DNA from: Rhizorhabdus dicambivorans
Lineage (GTDB): Bacteria; Pseudomonadota; Alphaproteobacteria; Sphingomonadales; Sphingomonadaceae
DNA length: 64,000 nucleotides
Assembly (NCBI RefSeq): GCF_002355275.1
Contig: NZ_CP023449.1
Coordinates: 3,946,001 to 4,010,000 of the forward strand
Reading direction: 5' to 3'
The translations under genes were made by a program, and so were the position numbers. Within the stretch, counting starts at the first letter, position 1. The number at the start of each line of letters is the position of its first letter. Shown here one piece after another: positions 52,759-61,547 of this stretch. The notes under the pieces were generated by a model. The model was not told the DNA's origin. It made no database searches and was given only the letters and a program-made list of their open reading frames with translations.

Positions 52759-53327
52759 GCTGCGTCTCCCTCTGCAACAGAGGCGCCTGGAATTGCCCGA
52801 CCTTTAATATTCGGGGCCTCTCCCAACTGCGCGAGTAGGCTCGAGAGCATCGCCTCCTCGTTTGCCGACAGCGGCGGCTCGCTAACGTCGACATCTGGCG
52901 CAGGATCGGGGACGACCCTCTGCCAAATCGCGACTACCGCAGCGATAGCTTTGAGATCCCCTTTAGCGACCAACTCGCGCAATTTATAATAAGCGAGCGC
53001 CACTGTATTCATACGCTTCGGCCCGGCAGGTGTTTGGACGGTTAACACTTCGCCGAAAATTTCGAGAGCAATTGTAGTGCTGTTGCGTGTGCCAGATTTT
53101 CTACCGGCTGGATTACCGGACTGCCCCTTCTTCCAGCGCGTGTGCACGGGTGGTTTGCCACGGCCGACTTTATATTGAGCCGCGATCGACCTATCGGCAT
53201 GCTCTGTATGGACTACCGGCTCAGCAGCCCGCTGCGGCTTATCATCAGAGGCTGGTGGAAGAGACTCCCGCACCGGAGAGGATGGAACGACGGGCGTGGC
53301 GACCCTAGCGATACGACGAAAACCCAT
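52755..53327 (-). CDS. DUF5681 domain protein (likely small terminase-like)
   Basis: Protein of 190 residues with the DUF5681 signature WKKGQSGNPAGRKSGTRNST and helical regions around it. This family is generally encoded next to phage terminase genes; a role as DNA-recognition partner of the large subunit is likely but unproven. ATG 53327 has GAGG 6 nt upstream; the frame extends 13 codons further without need. Coupled to terL by a 4-nt overlap. Confidence 0.8.
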   Translation of the reverse strand: MGFRRIARVATPVVPSSPVRESLPPASDDKPQRAAEPVVHTEHADRSIAAQYKVGRGKPPVHTRWKKGQSGNPAGRKSGTRNSTTIALEIFGEVLTVQTPAGPKRMNTVALAYYKLRELVAKGDLKAIAAVVAIWQRVVPDPAPDVDVSEPPLSANEEAMLSSLLAQLGEAPNIKGRAIPGASVAEGDAA

Positions 53328-53379
53328 GAGATACCTCACAAGGAAAGAAAAATGGCAGCGGGCCAAAGCCCGCTACCAT

Positions 53380-54789
53380 TCAGATCGCGCGCGAGCGCGG
53401 CCGTGGACTGATGATCGCCTTAGGCGATATCTCAGCAGAGGCGGGTTGCAGGCGCCCGAGCTCTAGCTCCCTGAATGTCTGACCGGTAGCCGCCAACACC
53501 GCATCTTGGTCGGTCATCGCTTGCCACCGCCGAATCGCTACATCGACATAAAGCGGATCAAGCTCCATGCCGCGACACAGACGGCCCGTCCGCTCCGCAG
53601 CAATCAAAGTCGTGCCCGACCCCAGGAAGCAATCGAGTACGATTTCGCCCTTGTCGGTGACATCCAAGATACATTCGGCAACCAGCGGTACCGGTTTGCA
53701 GGTGCTATGCAGAGCCAACTGATCGTCGCGACCCTTGCCGAACCGGCTCATTCCGGGAAAGTCAAATATGTTGGAACGGTTGCGGCCGTTAGCGCCCAGC
53801 CTCACATTGTTACGGTGTGGTGCCTTCCCCTTCTTCACGATGAAGATCAGTTCGTGCTGTGACCTTAAGAAGGATCCCATCGCGCCCGAAAGCTTGTTCC
53901 AGATCGCTAGATTCACATGGGCCAGACCATTGGCACGGATCCCCGACTGGATTTCCCACATGTGCCGATGGTCCATGCATAGATAAAGCAAGGACCCATC
54001 CTCGCAAAAATCAGCGAGATTCCGAATGTAGCTGGTCTGGAACTCGATGAAGCCGTCCTCATCGAACTCACCAACGCCTTGAACGAAATCGCGATGGGTC
54101 TTCTTACCTAAACCGCTGACATTTCCTGCAATTTTTACATTATATGGGCTATCGGTAAACACCATTTGGGCACGTTCATTGCCCATCAGGATTTCAAAGC
54201 TTTCCCGTTCGAGGGAAGATCCACAAAAAATCCGCTGTCCACCAAGCAGCCACAAATCGCCGAGGCGAGCAACGTCGGGACCTCCAGGAATTTCAGGCTC
54301 CTGCTTCCCCACCGCCGCCTTCCCGAAAACGATGCCATCGATTTGGGCTAGCGAGAAACCCGATTCTGCTACTGAGACAGGCAACTCGACTTTGAGCAAT
54401 TCGCCAAACTCGACACTTAGCTGTTCGAGATCCCACTCCCCCTGCGTTTGAAGCTGGTTAAGGTTGAGCCTCAGCAGCCTGACTTCCTCAGGACTCAAAT
54501 GCTCCAGGCGCACCACAGGGATCTCGGCGATACCAAGCCGTTTGGCCGCTTCCGCCACCTTCTCGCCATCGACAACGACATCATTGGCGTCGATGAGCAA
54601 TGGGCTCACGCAGCCGAACGTTCCCAGTGACCGCATTATATCAGCGACCAGTCGCTCGTCCGCCTTTCTCAATCGACGATGATATGTCTTGAGGTCAACG
54701 GGCGATCGATATTCGATCTGGAGACGTAGGTTGGCCCATGAAGCCGGGCTGTTCTGCGATACTTCGTTCGTCGGTCGAATACTCTTCAT
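53380..54789 (-). CDS. ParB-domain DNA methyltransferase (phage type)
   Basis: Fusion of 469 residues. The N-terminal ParB/Srx-like domain (about 25-130) has DANDVVVDGEKVAEAAKRLG. The C-terminal part is an adenine- or cytosine-N4-type DNA methyltransferase with motif IV TDSPYN (212-217), where DPPY is the usual form, and SAM motif I LDCFLGSGTTLIAAE (385-399) placed after it, the beta-group order. Such fusions accompany DUF5681 and terminase genes. ATG 54789 has GGAG 10 nt upstream. It may protect or mark the packaged DNA. Confidence 0.88.
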   Translation of the reverse strand: MKSIRPTNEVSQNSPASWANLRLQIEYRSPVDLKTYHRRLRKADERLVADIMRSLGTFGCVSPLLIDANDVVVDGEKVAEAAKRLGIAEIPVVRLEHLSPEEVRLLRLNLNQLQTQGEWDLEQLSVEFGELLKVELPVSVAESGFSLAQIDGIVFGKAAVGKQEPEIPGGPDVARLGDLWLLGGQRIFCGSSLERESFEILMGNERAQMVFTDSPYNVKIAGNVSGLGKKTHRDFVQGVGEFDEDGFIEFQTSYIRNLADFCEDGSLLYLCMDHRHMWEIQSGIRANGLAHVNLAIWNKLSGAMGSFLRSQHELIFIVKKGKAPHRNNVRLGANGRNRSNIFDFPGMSRFGKGRDDQLALHSTCKPVPLVAECILDVTDKGEIVLDCFLGSGTTLIAAERTGRLCRGMELDPLYVDVAIRRWQAMTDQDAVLAATGQTFRELELGRLQPASAEISPKAIISPRPRSRAI

Positions 54790-55317
54790 AACAACACACT
54801 CCGATGGCCCGAAGGCCGACTACGAGGTGCAGTTGCAATGAGGCACGTCGAAACAGCCCCATCGCAACCACGATGAGTACCTTCTCGACCCGAACATCCT
54901 AAAGCTGTTGGATTGGGCGGACAACAATGATTTTTGCGAATTCACTGCTCAAGGGAGTTCGCCATGGCGATTTTCCCTGCAAAGCCAAATAATTTCCCTG
55001 CTACTGAAACTAGGGAAATGAGAGAAAAAGCAACATAAATTCAGAGTTTTAATAAATAAAATTCCACGTCCCATCCCTGTTGGAAACTCGTTTTCCCTGC
55101 AGAAACGCCGTTGGCAGGGAAAAGCCCACCGTCTTCCTCCTTAGGGTCAGGCAAGTCCTCCAGTGGGAGCCCGTTATGCGGCGGCCGCGGAAGACCCCCT
55201 CGATCGTTCCTCGATGCGCTGCTTCCTATCAGCCAAGGTTCGGGATGATGTTCACGTCATCGGCCCGTCATTATAGCTTGTCCGCGACGCTGCCCGACGA
55301 GGGAGGACGACAATACC
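54790..55317. other. AT-rich non-coding stretch with TTTCCCTG repeats
   Basis: About 530 nt with no supported gene. The part 54960-55125 is AT-richer than its surroundings and holds repeated TTTCCCTG boxes: TTTTCCCTGC at 54971 and 55091, ATTTCCCT at 54992, and inverted copies AGGGAAAT at 55012 and GCAGGGAAAA at 55114. Two of them form perfect inverted pairs (54992/55012, 8 bp; 55091/55114, 10 bp with a 13-nt loop). They may be recombination or protein-binding sites at the edge of the mobile region. Confidence 0.7.
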
Positions 55318-55965
55318 ATGATTTCAGCGATCGGCCTGGGCCTGCGCGCGCAGAAGGGTGGTGCTGCAGTAGTTGCTATGGGAGTGCGTGCGGGGGCGCC
55401 CAAACTCATCCTCTCCACCCTGCTCCCGACCCACAGGGAAGGCGACCGTCTGTCGCTCGAGCCCTACCGGGTCGCGTACGAGACGGCGCAGGCCCCGCAT
55501 CCTGGCGCGGTCGCCGATCCCGCAACTGCCGTCGCCGAAGGGCGCAGACGGCAGGACATGCTGGCCGAGGCCGGACTGCGAAATATCCTGCACGCACTGG
55601 AGCGAGCCGAAGGCACTCTCGTCCGGGCGGGCCTATTGGTCAACCGGGCGGGATGGGTCACCGACCTCCTCGACTATAGCCTGTCCTGGCCGGAGCATGT
55701 GCCCGTGGCCGAAGCGCTGGCGGTACGGGAAGCCTTGCGATCCGGGCTCTCCCGATGCGGGATCGGCACGGTGGAGCTGGACGAGAAGTCGCTGGCCGAT
55801 CGCGCCGCGCAGGCGCTCGCGCTCTCCCCGGTCGAAATCGACGCACAGTTGAAGGCCTTTGGCGCAACCGCGGGGAAGCCATGGCGGAAGGAGCAGAAGC
55901 TGGCCTGCCTAGCCGCGTGGCTCCTGGCGGTGGATGCCCCGATTACAGGCTCCTCTGCTTCCTAG
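55318..55965 (+). CDS. hypothetical protein, 215 residues
   Basis: No family recognised. The protein is soluble-looking, alanine- and leucine-rich, with no signal peptide or membrane segment; helical stretches include GRRRQDMLAEAGLRNILHAL and WPEHVPVAEALAVREALRSG. The start at ATG 55318 has GGGAGGA 11 nt upstream. Codon use and third-position G+C look native. It follows the repeat-rich stretch and precedes a small secreted protein gene; neither neighbour suggests a function. Confidence 0.65.
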   Translation: MISAIGLGLRAQKGGAAVVAMGVRAGAPKLILSTLLPTHREGDRLSLEPYRVAYETAQAPHPGAVADPATAVAEGRRRQDMLAEAGLRNILHALERAEGTLVRAGLLVNRAGWVTDLLDYSLSWPEHVPVAEALAVREALRSGLSRCGIGTVELDEKSLADRAAQALALSPVEIDAQLKAFGATAGKPWRKEQKLACLAAWLLAVDAPITGSSAS

Positions 55966-56066
55966 CCGTCCCGGCCTCCCCGCCGGCAGCCCCTCCCAGG
56001 GAACGATTCGCATCGACGGGCGTCCTTTGCCCGAGCGGGGAATATTTGTTGCTTAGCAGACAACCC

Positions 56067-56321
56067 GTGTCGTTCAAAACCACCGCCACCGCTATCGGCG
56101 TGACGATTGCTCTCGGTGGGCTGGCTCAGCCCGCAGCCGCAGTCGACATGTGGCCATCCACGCCGACAACCACCAACGCCCGCGTCAGCACGATGATGAA
56201 CCGTCTCGACCGGTTCGAACAGCGCCGCGATGCGATCGAATCGTCCCGCTACTATGTGATGCGCCAGAAGGACGACGTAAAAGTCGCGCTTAGCGCCGAT
56301 CGCAGGGGCCTTTCGCGCTAG
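56067..56321 (+). CDS. small secreted hypothetical protein
   Basis: Protein of 84 residues from GTG 56067 with an N-terminal signal-like segment (SFKTTATAIGVTIALGGLAQ, then PAAA) and a short charged mature part (NRLDRFEQRRDAIESSRYYV). A TTG at 56049 with GGGGAA upstream is an alternative start that adds six residues. A good terminator follows at 56383. Function unknown. Confidence 0.55.
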   Translation: MSFKTTATAIGVTIALGGLAQPAAAVDMWPSTPTTTNARVSTMMNRLDRFEQRRDAIESSRYYVMRQKDDVKVALSADRRGLSR

Positions 56322-56382
56322 AGTTCTGGTTTGGGCCGGATCAGCCGACGGAGAAGCGGTCGAGGCTCGACATCCACACGGC

Positions 56383-56421
56383 AAAGGGGGCGGCGTCCTG
56401 GTGGCGACCGCCTCCCTTTTT
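56383..56421 (+). terminator. rho-independent terminator
   Basis: AAAGGGGGCGG pairs with CCGCCTCCCTTT around a loop, followed by a T tract (CCCTTTTTAT). It lies about 60 nt after the stop of the small secreted protein. Confidence 0.7.
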
Positions 56422-56605
56422 ATGTGATTGTCCAAACATAGGACGTAGGACAATGCCGTGCCTCAAATCGTCCACCCGGCGGAACCGGGCTACGAGGCCG
56501 AATAAATCCCGATTTGAACCAGCGCCCGGTTCGTGCGGGATTGCGCGTTAACCATAATTACCCCACAGTTCGAATCACTGGAGTCACATCCTCAAGGGCA
56601 GAGGA

Positions 56606-56770
56606 ATGGCGACGCGATCGGGGCTCATACAAAGGCTGCAATGCCTGCTCGGCCATCACAAGCGGTCGCGCGGACGGATTCAGGAATCCGCCACGACCGT
56701 CACGAGCGTTTGCCGCCATTGCGGCGTCAAGATGATCCGGGTCGACGGCAAATGGGAAAAGGCCAAATAG
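56606..56770 (+). CDS. small protein with CxxC motif
   Basis: Frame of 54 codons: MATRSGLIQRLQCLLGHHKR, then VTSVCRHCGVKMIRVDGKW. Two cysteine/histidine clusters (C-LLGHH and CRHC) suggest a zinc ribbon. GAGG lies directly before the ATG at 56606. It has the look of a conserved short sphingomonad protein, but I cannot name it. It was below the length used for the open-frame search. Confidence 0.5.
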   Translation: MATRSGLIQRLQCLLGHHKRSRGRIQESATTVTSVCRHCGVKMIRVDGKWEKAK

Positions 56771-56833
56771 GCCCATAAATCTGGCCATGCCCGAAAGCGG
56801 CTTTCCACGGCGGCAGCAGGCCAATAAGCCGGG

Positions 56834-58024
56834 ATGATGGAAGCGCGCGACGATATCGCCTTGCCGCTGCATCACTGGGCGGAAACCGAGTTGCGCCGGT
56901 TGGCGTGCGCAACCGGCTCGGCCGCGATTGAAGCGCTCGATGGGGCGACCCTGCTGGGCGAACGCGCGGCACTCAATGGATTGCGCATTCCCGGCACGGT
57001 CTCGGCGGGCGGTGGCTGCCGGCTCGTCACCGCGCTCGACGGCTGGATCGCTTTCAATCTCGCTCGTCCCGACGACCGCGAACTGCTCCCGGCGCTGTTT
57101 GGCGACGGGACGCTCGATCCGAACGACGACGGGGCCATCGAGCGCGCCGTGGCAGAACGACGCCGCTCCGAGTTGCTGCCCCTCGGGCGCGAGCTAGGGC
57201 TGGCCATGGCGGCGCTGGACGAAAGCCGCCCCGGGCCTGCCGCCTTGGTGATGACCGATGGTCGCCCGCGCGCAACCCCGCTTCCAGCCTCGCCGCTGGT
57301 GATAGACTTGTCCGCGCTCTGGGCGGGTCCGCTCGCGGGCCATCTGCTCGGCCTGGCCGGGGCGACCGTCGTGAAGGTCGAGAGCCCGCGTCGGCCCGAT
57401 GCGATGCGCGACGGCGACCCCGGCCTGTTCGCCCGCCTCAACCAGGGCAAGGCGAATGTGGCGATAGACCTGCATGGCCGCGGTGGCCGGGCGGCACTGC
57501 TGGGTCTGATCGACCGCGCCGACATCGTCATCGAAGCAGCCCGCCCGCGCGCGCTGGCCCAGCTCGGCATCGACGCGGAGCGGATCGTGGGGCAGCGCCA
57601 GGGCCTCGTCTGGCTCACCATCACCGCGCACGGCGTCGCCGGGGACGCGGCCAACTGGGTCGGATTTGGCGACGATGCCGGCGTGGCGGGCGGGCTGAGT
57701 GCCGCGCTCCTCGCCGCATCGGGCAGGATCGGCTTCGTCGGGGACGCCATCGCCGATCCGCTGACCGGCATCGCTGCCGCCCGGATTGGCTGGGAACGCT
57801 GGGCCTCGGGCACGGGTGCGCGGATAGCGCTGTCGATGCGCGACGTCGTGGCCGAGGCGCTGCGGTCGGAACGGGCGCGCGACGCGGATGCGCTCGATGC
57901 GAACCTGCGGCAATGGGCGGCGGCGGCGGGCCGCCCCTTCCCCGTCCCGCGGATGCGGGCGACTGGCCCGGTACAGCCGCTTGGCGCCGACACCGGCGCC
58001 TGGCTGGGAAGCGCGCCATGTTGA
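56834..58024 (+). CDS. CoA-transferase (CaiB/BaiF) with rearranged domain order
   Basis: Protein of 396 residues. The usual N-terminal CaiB block, LSALWAGPLAGHLLGLAGAT and VVKVESPRRPDAMRDGDP, begins only near residue 152. The first 150 residues (for example SAGGGCRLVTALDGWIAFNL) look like the distal CaiB domain that normally comes last. This order gives a circularly permuted look, a variant I also know from actinobacterial transferases. A probable catalytic aspartate lies in FGDDAGVAGG. The gene overlaps the amidohydrolase gene by 7 nt, so the two are coupled. It would attach CoA to an unknown carboxylic acid. Confidence 0.78.
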   Translation: MMEARDDIALPLHHWAETELRRLACATGSAAIEALDGATLLGERAALNGLRIPGTVSAGGGCRLVTALDGWIAFNLARPDDRELLPALFGDGTLDPNDDGAIERAVAERRRSELLPLGRELGLAMAALDESRPGPAALVMTDGRPRATPLPASPLVIDLSALWAGPLAGHLLGLAGATVVKVESPRRPDAMRDGDPGLFARLNQGKANVAIDLHGRGGRAALLGLIDRADIVIEAARPRALAQLGIDAERIVGQRQGLVWLTITAHGVAGDAANWVGFGDDAGVAGGLSAALLAASGRIGFVGDAIADPLTGIAAARIGWERWASGTGARIALSMRDVVAEALRSERARDADALDANLRQWAAAAGRPFPVPRMRATGPVQPLGADTGAWLGSAPC

Positions 58025-59400
58025 TCCGGAACGCCAGCCTGCTGGATGGCAGCCCAGCCGATGTGCGGATCGCCCATGGCCGCATCGCCGCGATCGGCAG
58101 GCTCGACCGTGCAGGGGAAGAAGCGTTGCTGGACGCGGAGGGCGGCCTGCTGATCCCCGGCCTGCACGATCATCATATCCACCTGCCCGCGCTGGCCGCG
58201 AAACGCGCCTCGATCCTGTGCGGCCCGCCGGAGGTGGAGGATGAGCCGGCCCTGCGCGAGCGGCTGAGACAGCCGGGCACCGGCTGGCTGCGCGGCATCG
58301 GCTATCATGAGTCGATCGCCGGAATGCTGGACGCCCGCACGCTCGACGACATGCTGCCCGATCGCCCGGTGCGCATCCAGCACCGCTCGGGCCGGATGTG
58401 GTTCCTCAACTCCTCCGCGCTCGATATCCTGCTGGGCGCATCCACCCCGCCGCCGGGCCTCGAACAGGTCGACGGCCGCTATACCGGCCGCCTGTTCGAT
58501 GCCGACCGCTGGCTGCGCGAGGCGCTGGGCGGCACCCCGCCGCCGCTCGCCGACACCAGCGCCTTGCTCGCCTCCTACGGTATTACCGGCGTCACCGAGA
58601 TGTCGCCGGCCAACGACGCGACGGCCGCCGCCTGGTTCGCCACGGAACAGGCCGAAGGCAGGCTCCGCCAGCGCTGCCTGCTCTCCGGAACGCTGGCATT
58701 GGCCGATGCTCGGTTCACGGCGATGCTGCGGCCCGGCTGCGCCAAGCTTCATCTGCACGAACATGATCTGCCGCCGCTCGACGAGGCGACCGCCTTCATC
58801 GCCACCGCGCATGACAACGGATGGCCGGTCGCAGTCCATTGCACCACCGAGACCGAGCTGGCCTATACGCTTGCCGCCTTCGATGCCGCGGGATCGCGGC
58901 AAGGCGACCGCATCGAACATGCCTCGATCGCGCCCGATCCACTGGTAGCGGAGATGGTCAGGCTGGAACTGCGCGTCGTCACCCAGCCGAACTTCGTCGC
59001 CGAGCGCGGCGACCGCTATCTGGCGGATGTCGAGCCCGAGCTTGTCCCCGTTCTCTACAGGCTGCGGTCGCTGGCGAGCACGGGACTGGTGCTGGCCGGA
59101 GGCAGCGACGCGCCGTTCGGCGAGCCCGATCCCTGGGCGGCGATGCGCGCGGCCGTCTCCCGCCGGACCTACAAGGGTCGGATCGTCGGTGCGGAGGAAG
59201 CCCTTAGTCCCGAGGAGGCGCTGGCCTTGTTCCTCGCCGATCCTGCGGACCTGTCACGCCAGCGCCGGATCGCGCCCGGCGCCGATGCCGATCTCTGCCT
59301 GCTCGACCGCCCCTGGTCGCTGGCGCGCACGCGGCTACAGGCGCGCGACGTGCGCGCGACGCTGATCGACGGCGCTGTCGCCTGGGGGAGCGATCTATAG
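58018..59400 (+). CDS. amidohydrolase family 3 protein
   Basis: Metal-dependent hydrolase of 460 residues. The N-terminal beta-domain reads LIRNASLLDGSPADVRIAHG and is followed by LLIPGLHDHHIHL with the metal HxH; AVHCTTETEL, RIEHASI and GGSDAPFGEPDPW complete the binuclear site. The C-terminal ADADLCLLDRPWSLAR closes the fold. ATG 58018 overlaps the transferase stop. The family hydrolyses amides or cyclic amides; the substrate is unknown. It ends 6 nt inside the convergent LLM gene. Confidence 0.87.
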   Translation: MLIRNASLLDGSPADVRIAHGRIAAIGRLDRAGEEALLDAEGGLLIPGLHDHHIHLPALAAKRASILCGPPEVEDEPALRERLRQPGTGWLRGIGYHESIAGMLDARTLDDMLPDRPVRIQHRSGRMWFLNSSALDILLGASTPPPGLEQVDGRYTGRLFDADRWLREALGGTPPPLADTSALLASYGITGVTEMSPANDATAAAWFATEQAEGRLRQRCLLSGTLALADARFTAMLRPGCAKLHLHEHDLPPLDEATAFIATAHDNGWPVAVHCTTETELAYTLAAFDAAGSRQGDRIEHASIAPDPLVAEMVRLELRVVTQPNFVAERGDRYLADVEPELVPVLYRLRSLASTGLVLAGGSDAPFGEPDPWAAMRAAVSRRTYKGRIVGAEEALSPEEALALFLADPADLSRQRRIAPGADADLCLLDRPWSLARTRLQARDVRATLIDGAVAWGSDL

Positions 59401-60249
59401 CAGCGCCGCCGCCAGCTGACGCCACTCCTCGCGCGGCAGATCCTTGGATGCGAAGGCATCGCCCCGGATCACCTGCAGGCAGACATGATCGGCACCCGCA
59501 TCGAGATGCGCCTGCACCCCCGCGCGGATCCGCTCCATCCCGCCCCACAGGAAGAGCGCATCGACCAGCCGGTCGCTGCCCTTCACATCCTCTTCGTCAT
59601 AGCCAAGCCGCAGCCAGCTGTTCACATAGTTGGGCAGGCGCCGATAGCGTTCCAGCGCGGCGCGACCGATGGCGCGGGCCTTGTCCGGGTCGGTTTCGAG
59701 GATGACGCCCTGCTCGGGCGCCAGCAGCGCACCGGGCCCCAGCCGCTCGCGGGCGATCCTGCTGTGCGCAGGCGTCGTCAGATAGGGATGCGCGCCCGCC
59801 GCCCGGTCGCGCGCAAGATCCAGCATCTTGGGGCCCAATGCCGCGAGGCAGCGGCGTTCCGGCCCCATGCCGGCGGCGTCGAGCCCGTCGAGATAGGCGG
59901 CCATCGTCGCCACCGGCTTGGCATAGCCCTCTATCAGCGGGCCATGGCTGATCCCGAGGCCCAGCATCGTGCGGGCCTGCCGCTCGGCCGATTGCCCCGC
60001 CCACCAGGCAGCGACATCTGCCGCCGGCTGTTTCCAGATATTGATGATACCCGTGGCGATCACCGCCCGGCTGGTGGCATTGAGCAGCCGGCCGACATCG
60101 TGCAGCACGCCATCGTCTATGCCGCCCGGCATCCAGATCGCGCCATAGCCGAGCGCGTCCAGCTCGGCCGCGGCCTCAGCCGTCTCGCCCGGGTCGCCCA
60201 GGCGCAGCTCGATCGTCCAGATTCCGATCCGACCCAGATTGCCTCCCAT
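59395..60249 (-). CDS. LLM-class (luciferase-like) oxidoreductase, putatively F420-dependent
   Basis: TIM-barrel flavin/F420 oxidoreductase of 284 residues: AELDALGYGAIWMPGGIDDG at the start, MLGLGISHGPLIEGYAKPVA in the middle, and a C-terminal VQAHLDAGADHVCLQVI. The pattern is that of the F420-dependent subset first defined in mycobacteria. ATG 60249 has AGGAGG 9 nt upstream. With the F420-reductase-like gene at 3888 it raises the question of F420 use here. FMN use is an equal alternative. Confidence 0.8.
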   Translation of the reverse strand: MGGNLGRIGIWTIELRLGDPGETAEAAAELDALGYGAIWMPGGIDDGVLHDVGRLLNATSRAVIATGIINIWKQPAADVAAWWAGQSAERQARTMLGLGISHGPLIEGYAKPVATMAAYLDGLDAAGMGPERRCLAALGPKMLDLARDRAAGAHPYLTTPAHSRIARERLGPGALLAPEQGVILETDPDKARAIGRAALERYRRLPNYVNSWLRLGYDEEDVKGSDRLVDALFLWGGMERIRAGVQAHLDAGADHVCLQVIRGDAFASKDLPREEWRQLAAALL

Positions 60250-60280
60250 CCTCACTCTCCTCCTTTATCTGGCGGCGAGG

Positions 60281-61462
60281 TTAACAGCCCGGAGGGGCAG
60301 GCGCGACCTCCGATCGGGCCGAAGCGGCCCGCGCCGTCGCCATGGCCAGCAACAGGACGAGGATCGAGATCGCCATGAATGCGACCGCAACCCAGGCGAC
60401 GGCCGTCACGCCATGATGGCTGATGAACGCCGAGGCGATCACGGGAGTGAGCGACAGCCCCAGCATCTGTGCGCTGCCGATCAGCAGCACCGCGCGCAAC
60501 GAAGGATCGAGCCGGATCAGCAGCGGCAGCTGGAAGGCAGGCACGCCCATCCAGCACAAGGCATAAATGCCCATCGCCACGTTCAGCACCATATCGGCAC
60601 GCAGCAGGAAGATCGTCAGGACGCAGCCGATGCACACCAACGCCGCGCCGATGCAGACCGGCAGCGGCCGCAGCCGTTCCGCCAGGATCGACGAGAGCAC
60701 GCCCCCCGCTATCTGACAACCGATCGCGGCGGAAATCGCGACGTGCGATGCCGCATCGCCATGGCCGAGCGCCCGGAACAGCGGCAAGGCATAGACCCAC
60801 AGCGCCATGATCCCGCCGAGCAGACAGCCCACCGAAGCCAGTGCAAGCAGCCCCGCCGCCGGAGGCAAGCCGCCCCGCTGCGCCTGTTCCCCTCCATAGC
60901 CCGTGGCGATGCGCGGCATGGCGAACAGCAACAGGCCCAGATCGATCGCCGCTAACGTGCCATAGCCGCCAAGCGGGCCCAGCCGGGGCACCAGCACCGA
61001 GGATAGCAGCATCGACAACAGCAGCGCGCCGGTGGCCTGGACGCTGATATAGATGGCGAACAGCCGCCCGGGCGTCGCCGAACGGCTCACCAGACCGACG
61101 AATATCCAGAACAGGAATCCCGTCCCCATCCCGTTGACGAAGCGGCACGCCAGCACCGCACCCCCGTGCATCGCCGGGGTCAGCAGGTTGGCCGCGAGCA
61201 TCGCGACCAGCGCCACCGCGGCCCGGCGCCGCAGCGCCACCGGCTCCAGCCGCAGGGCGGCCACGGTGGTGGCTAGCGCCATGCCGGTCAACTCGGCGGT
61301 CGCGCCCTGGCCGATCTGCGTCACCGACAGCCGGCCCGCGTCAAGCATCGAGCCGAGCAGGATAGGCTGCAGCGCGTTGATGCAGCCGATCCCCGCCCCG
61401 ATCGCCACCGTGGCAGCGACCATGCTGCGGGCGACACCCTCCGTCCCCGTCTTGCCCGTCAT
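60281..61462 (-). CDS. MFS transporter
   Basis: Permease of 393 residues with about twelve hydrophobic segments; the start (VARSMVAATVAIGAGIGCIN) and several GRLFAIYISVQATGALLL-type helices fit the superfamily, but the motif A loop is weak. Placed between the LLM and MaoC genes on the same strand, it may import or export the compound handled by this gene group. Substrate unknown. Confidence 0.8.
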   Translation of the reverse strand: MTGKTGTEGVARSMVAATVAIGAGIGCINALQPILLGSMLDAGRLSVTQIGQGATAELTGMALATTVAALRLEPVALRRRAAVALVAMLAANLLTPAMHGGAVLACRFVNGMGTGFLFWIFVGLVSRSATPGRLFAIYISVQATGALLLSMLLSSVLVPRLGPLGGYGTLAAIDLGLLLFAMPRIATGYGGEQAQRGGLPPAAGLLALASVGCLLGGIMALWVYALPLFRALGHGDAASHVAISAAIGCQIAGGVLSSILAERLRPLPVCIGAALVCIGCVLTIFLLRADMVLNVAMGIYALCWMGVPAFQLPLLIRLDPSLRAVLLIGSAQMLGLSLTPVIASAFISHHGVTAVAWVAVAFMAISILVLLLAMATARAASARSEVAPAPPGC

Positions 61463-61547
61463 CCGACCGCCGCTCCCCTGCCATTGCGGCGCCAGCTTGG
61501 AGTGCGGGGGAACGCGGACAACTGGCCTATGTGCTGGTCGGCGCGGA

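Noticed and set aside
51256-54789. Complete prophage
   Set aside because: No portal, capsid, tail, lysis or replication genes are near.
54960-55125. CRISPR array
   Set aside because: The repeats are only 8-10 bp, irregularly spaced and partly inverted, and no cas gene is present.
56872-58920. Minus-strand open frame of 682 codons
   Set aside because: Antisense to the CoA-transferase and amidohydrolase; composition typical of a shadow.
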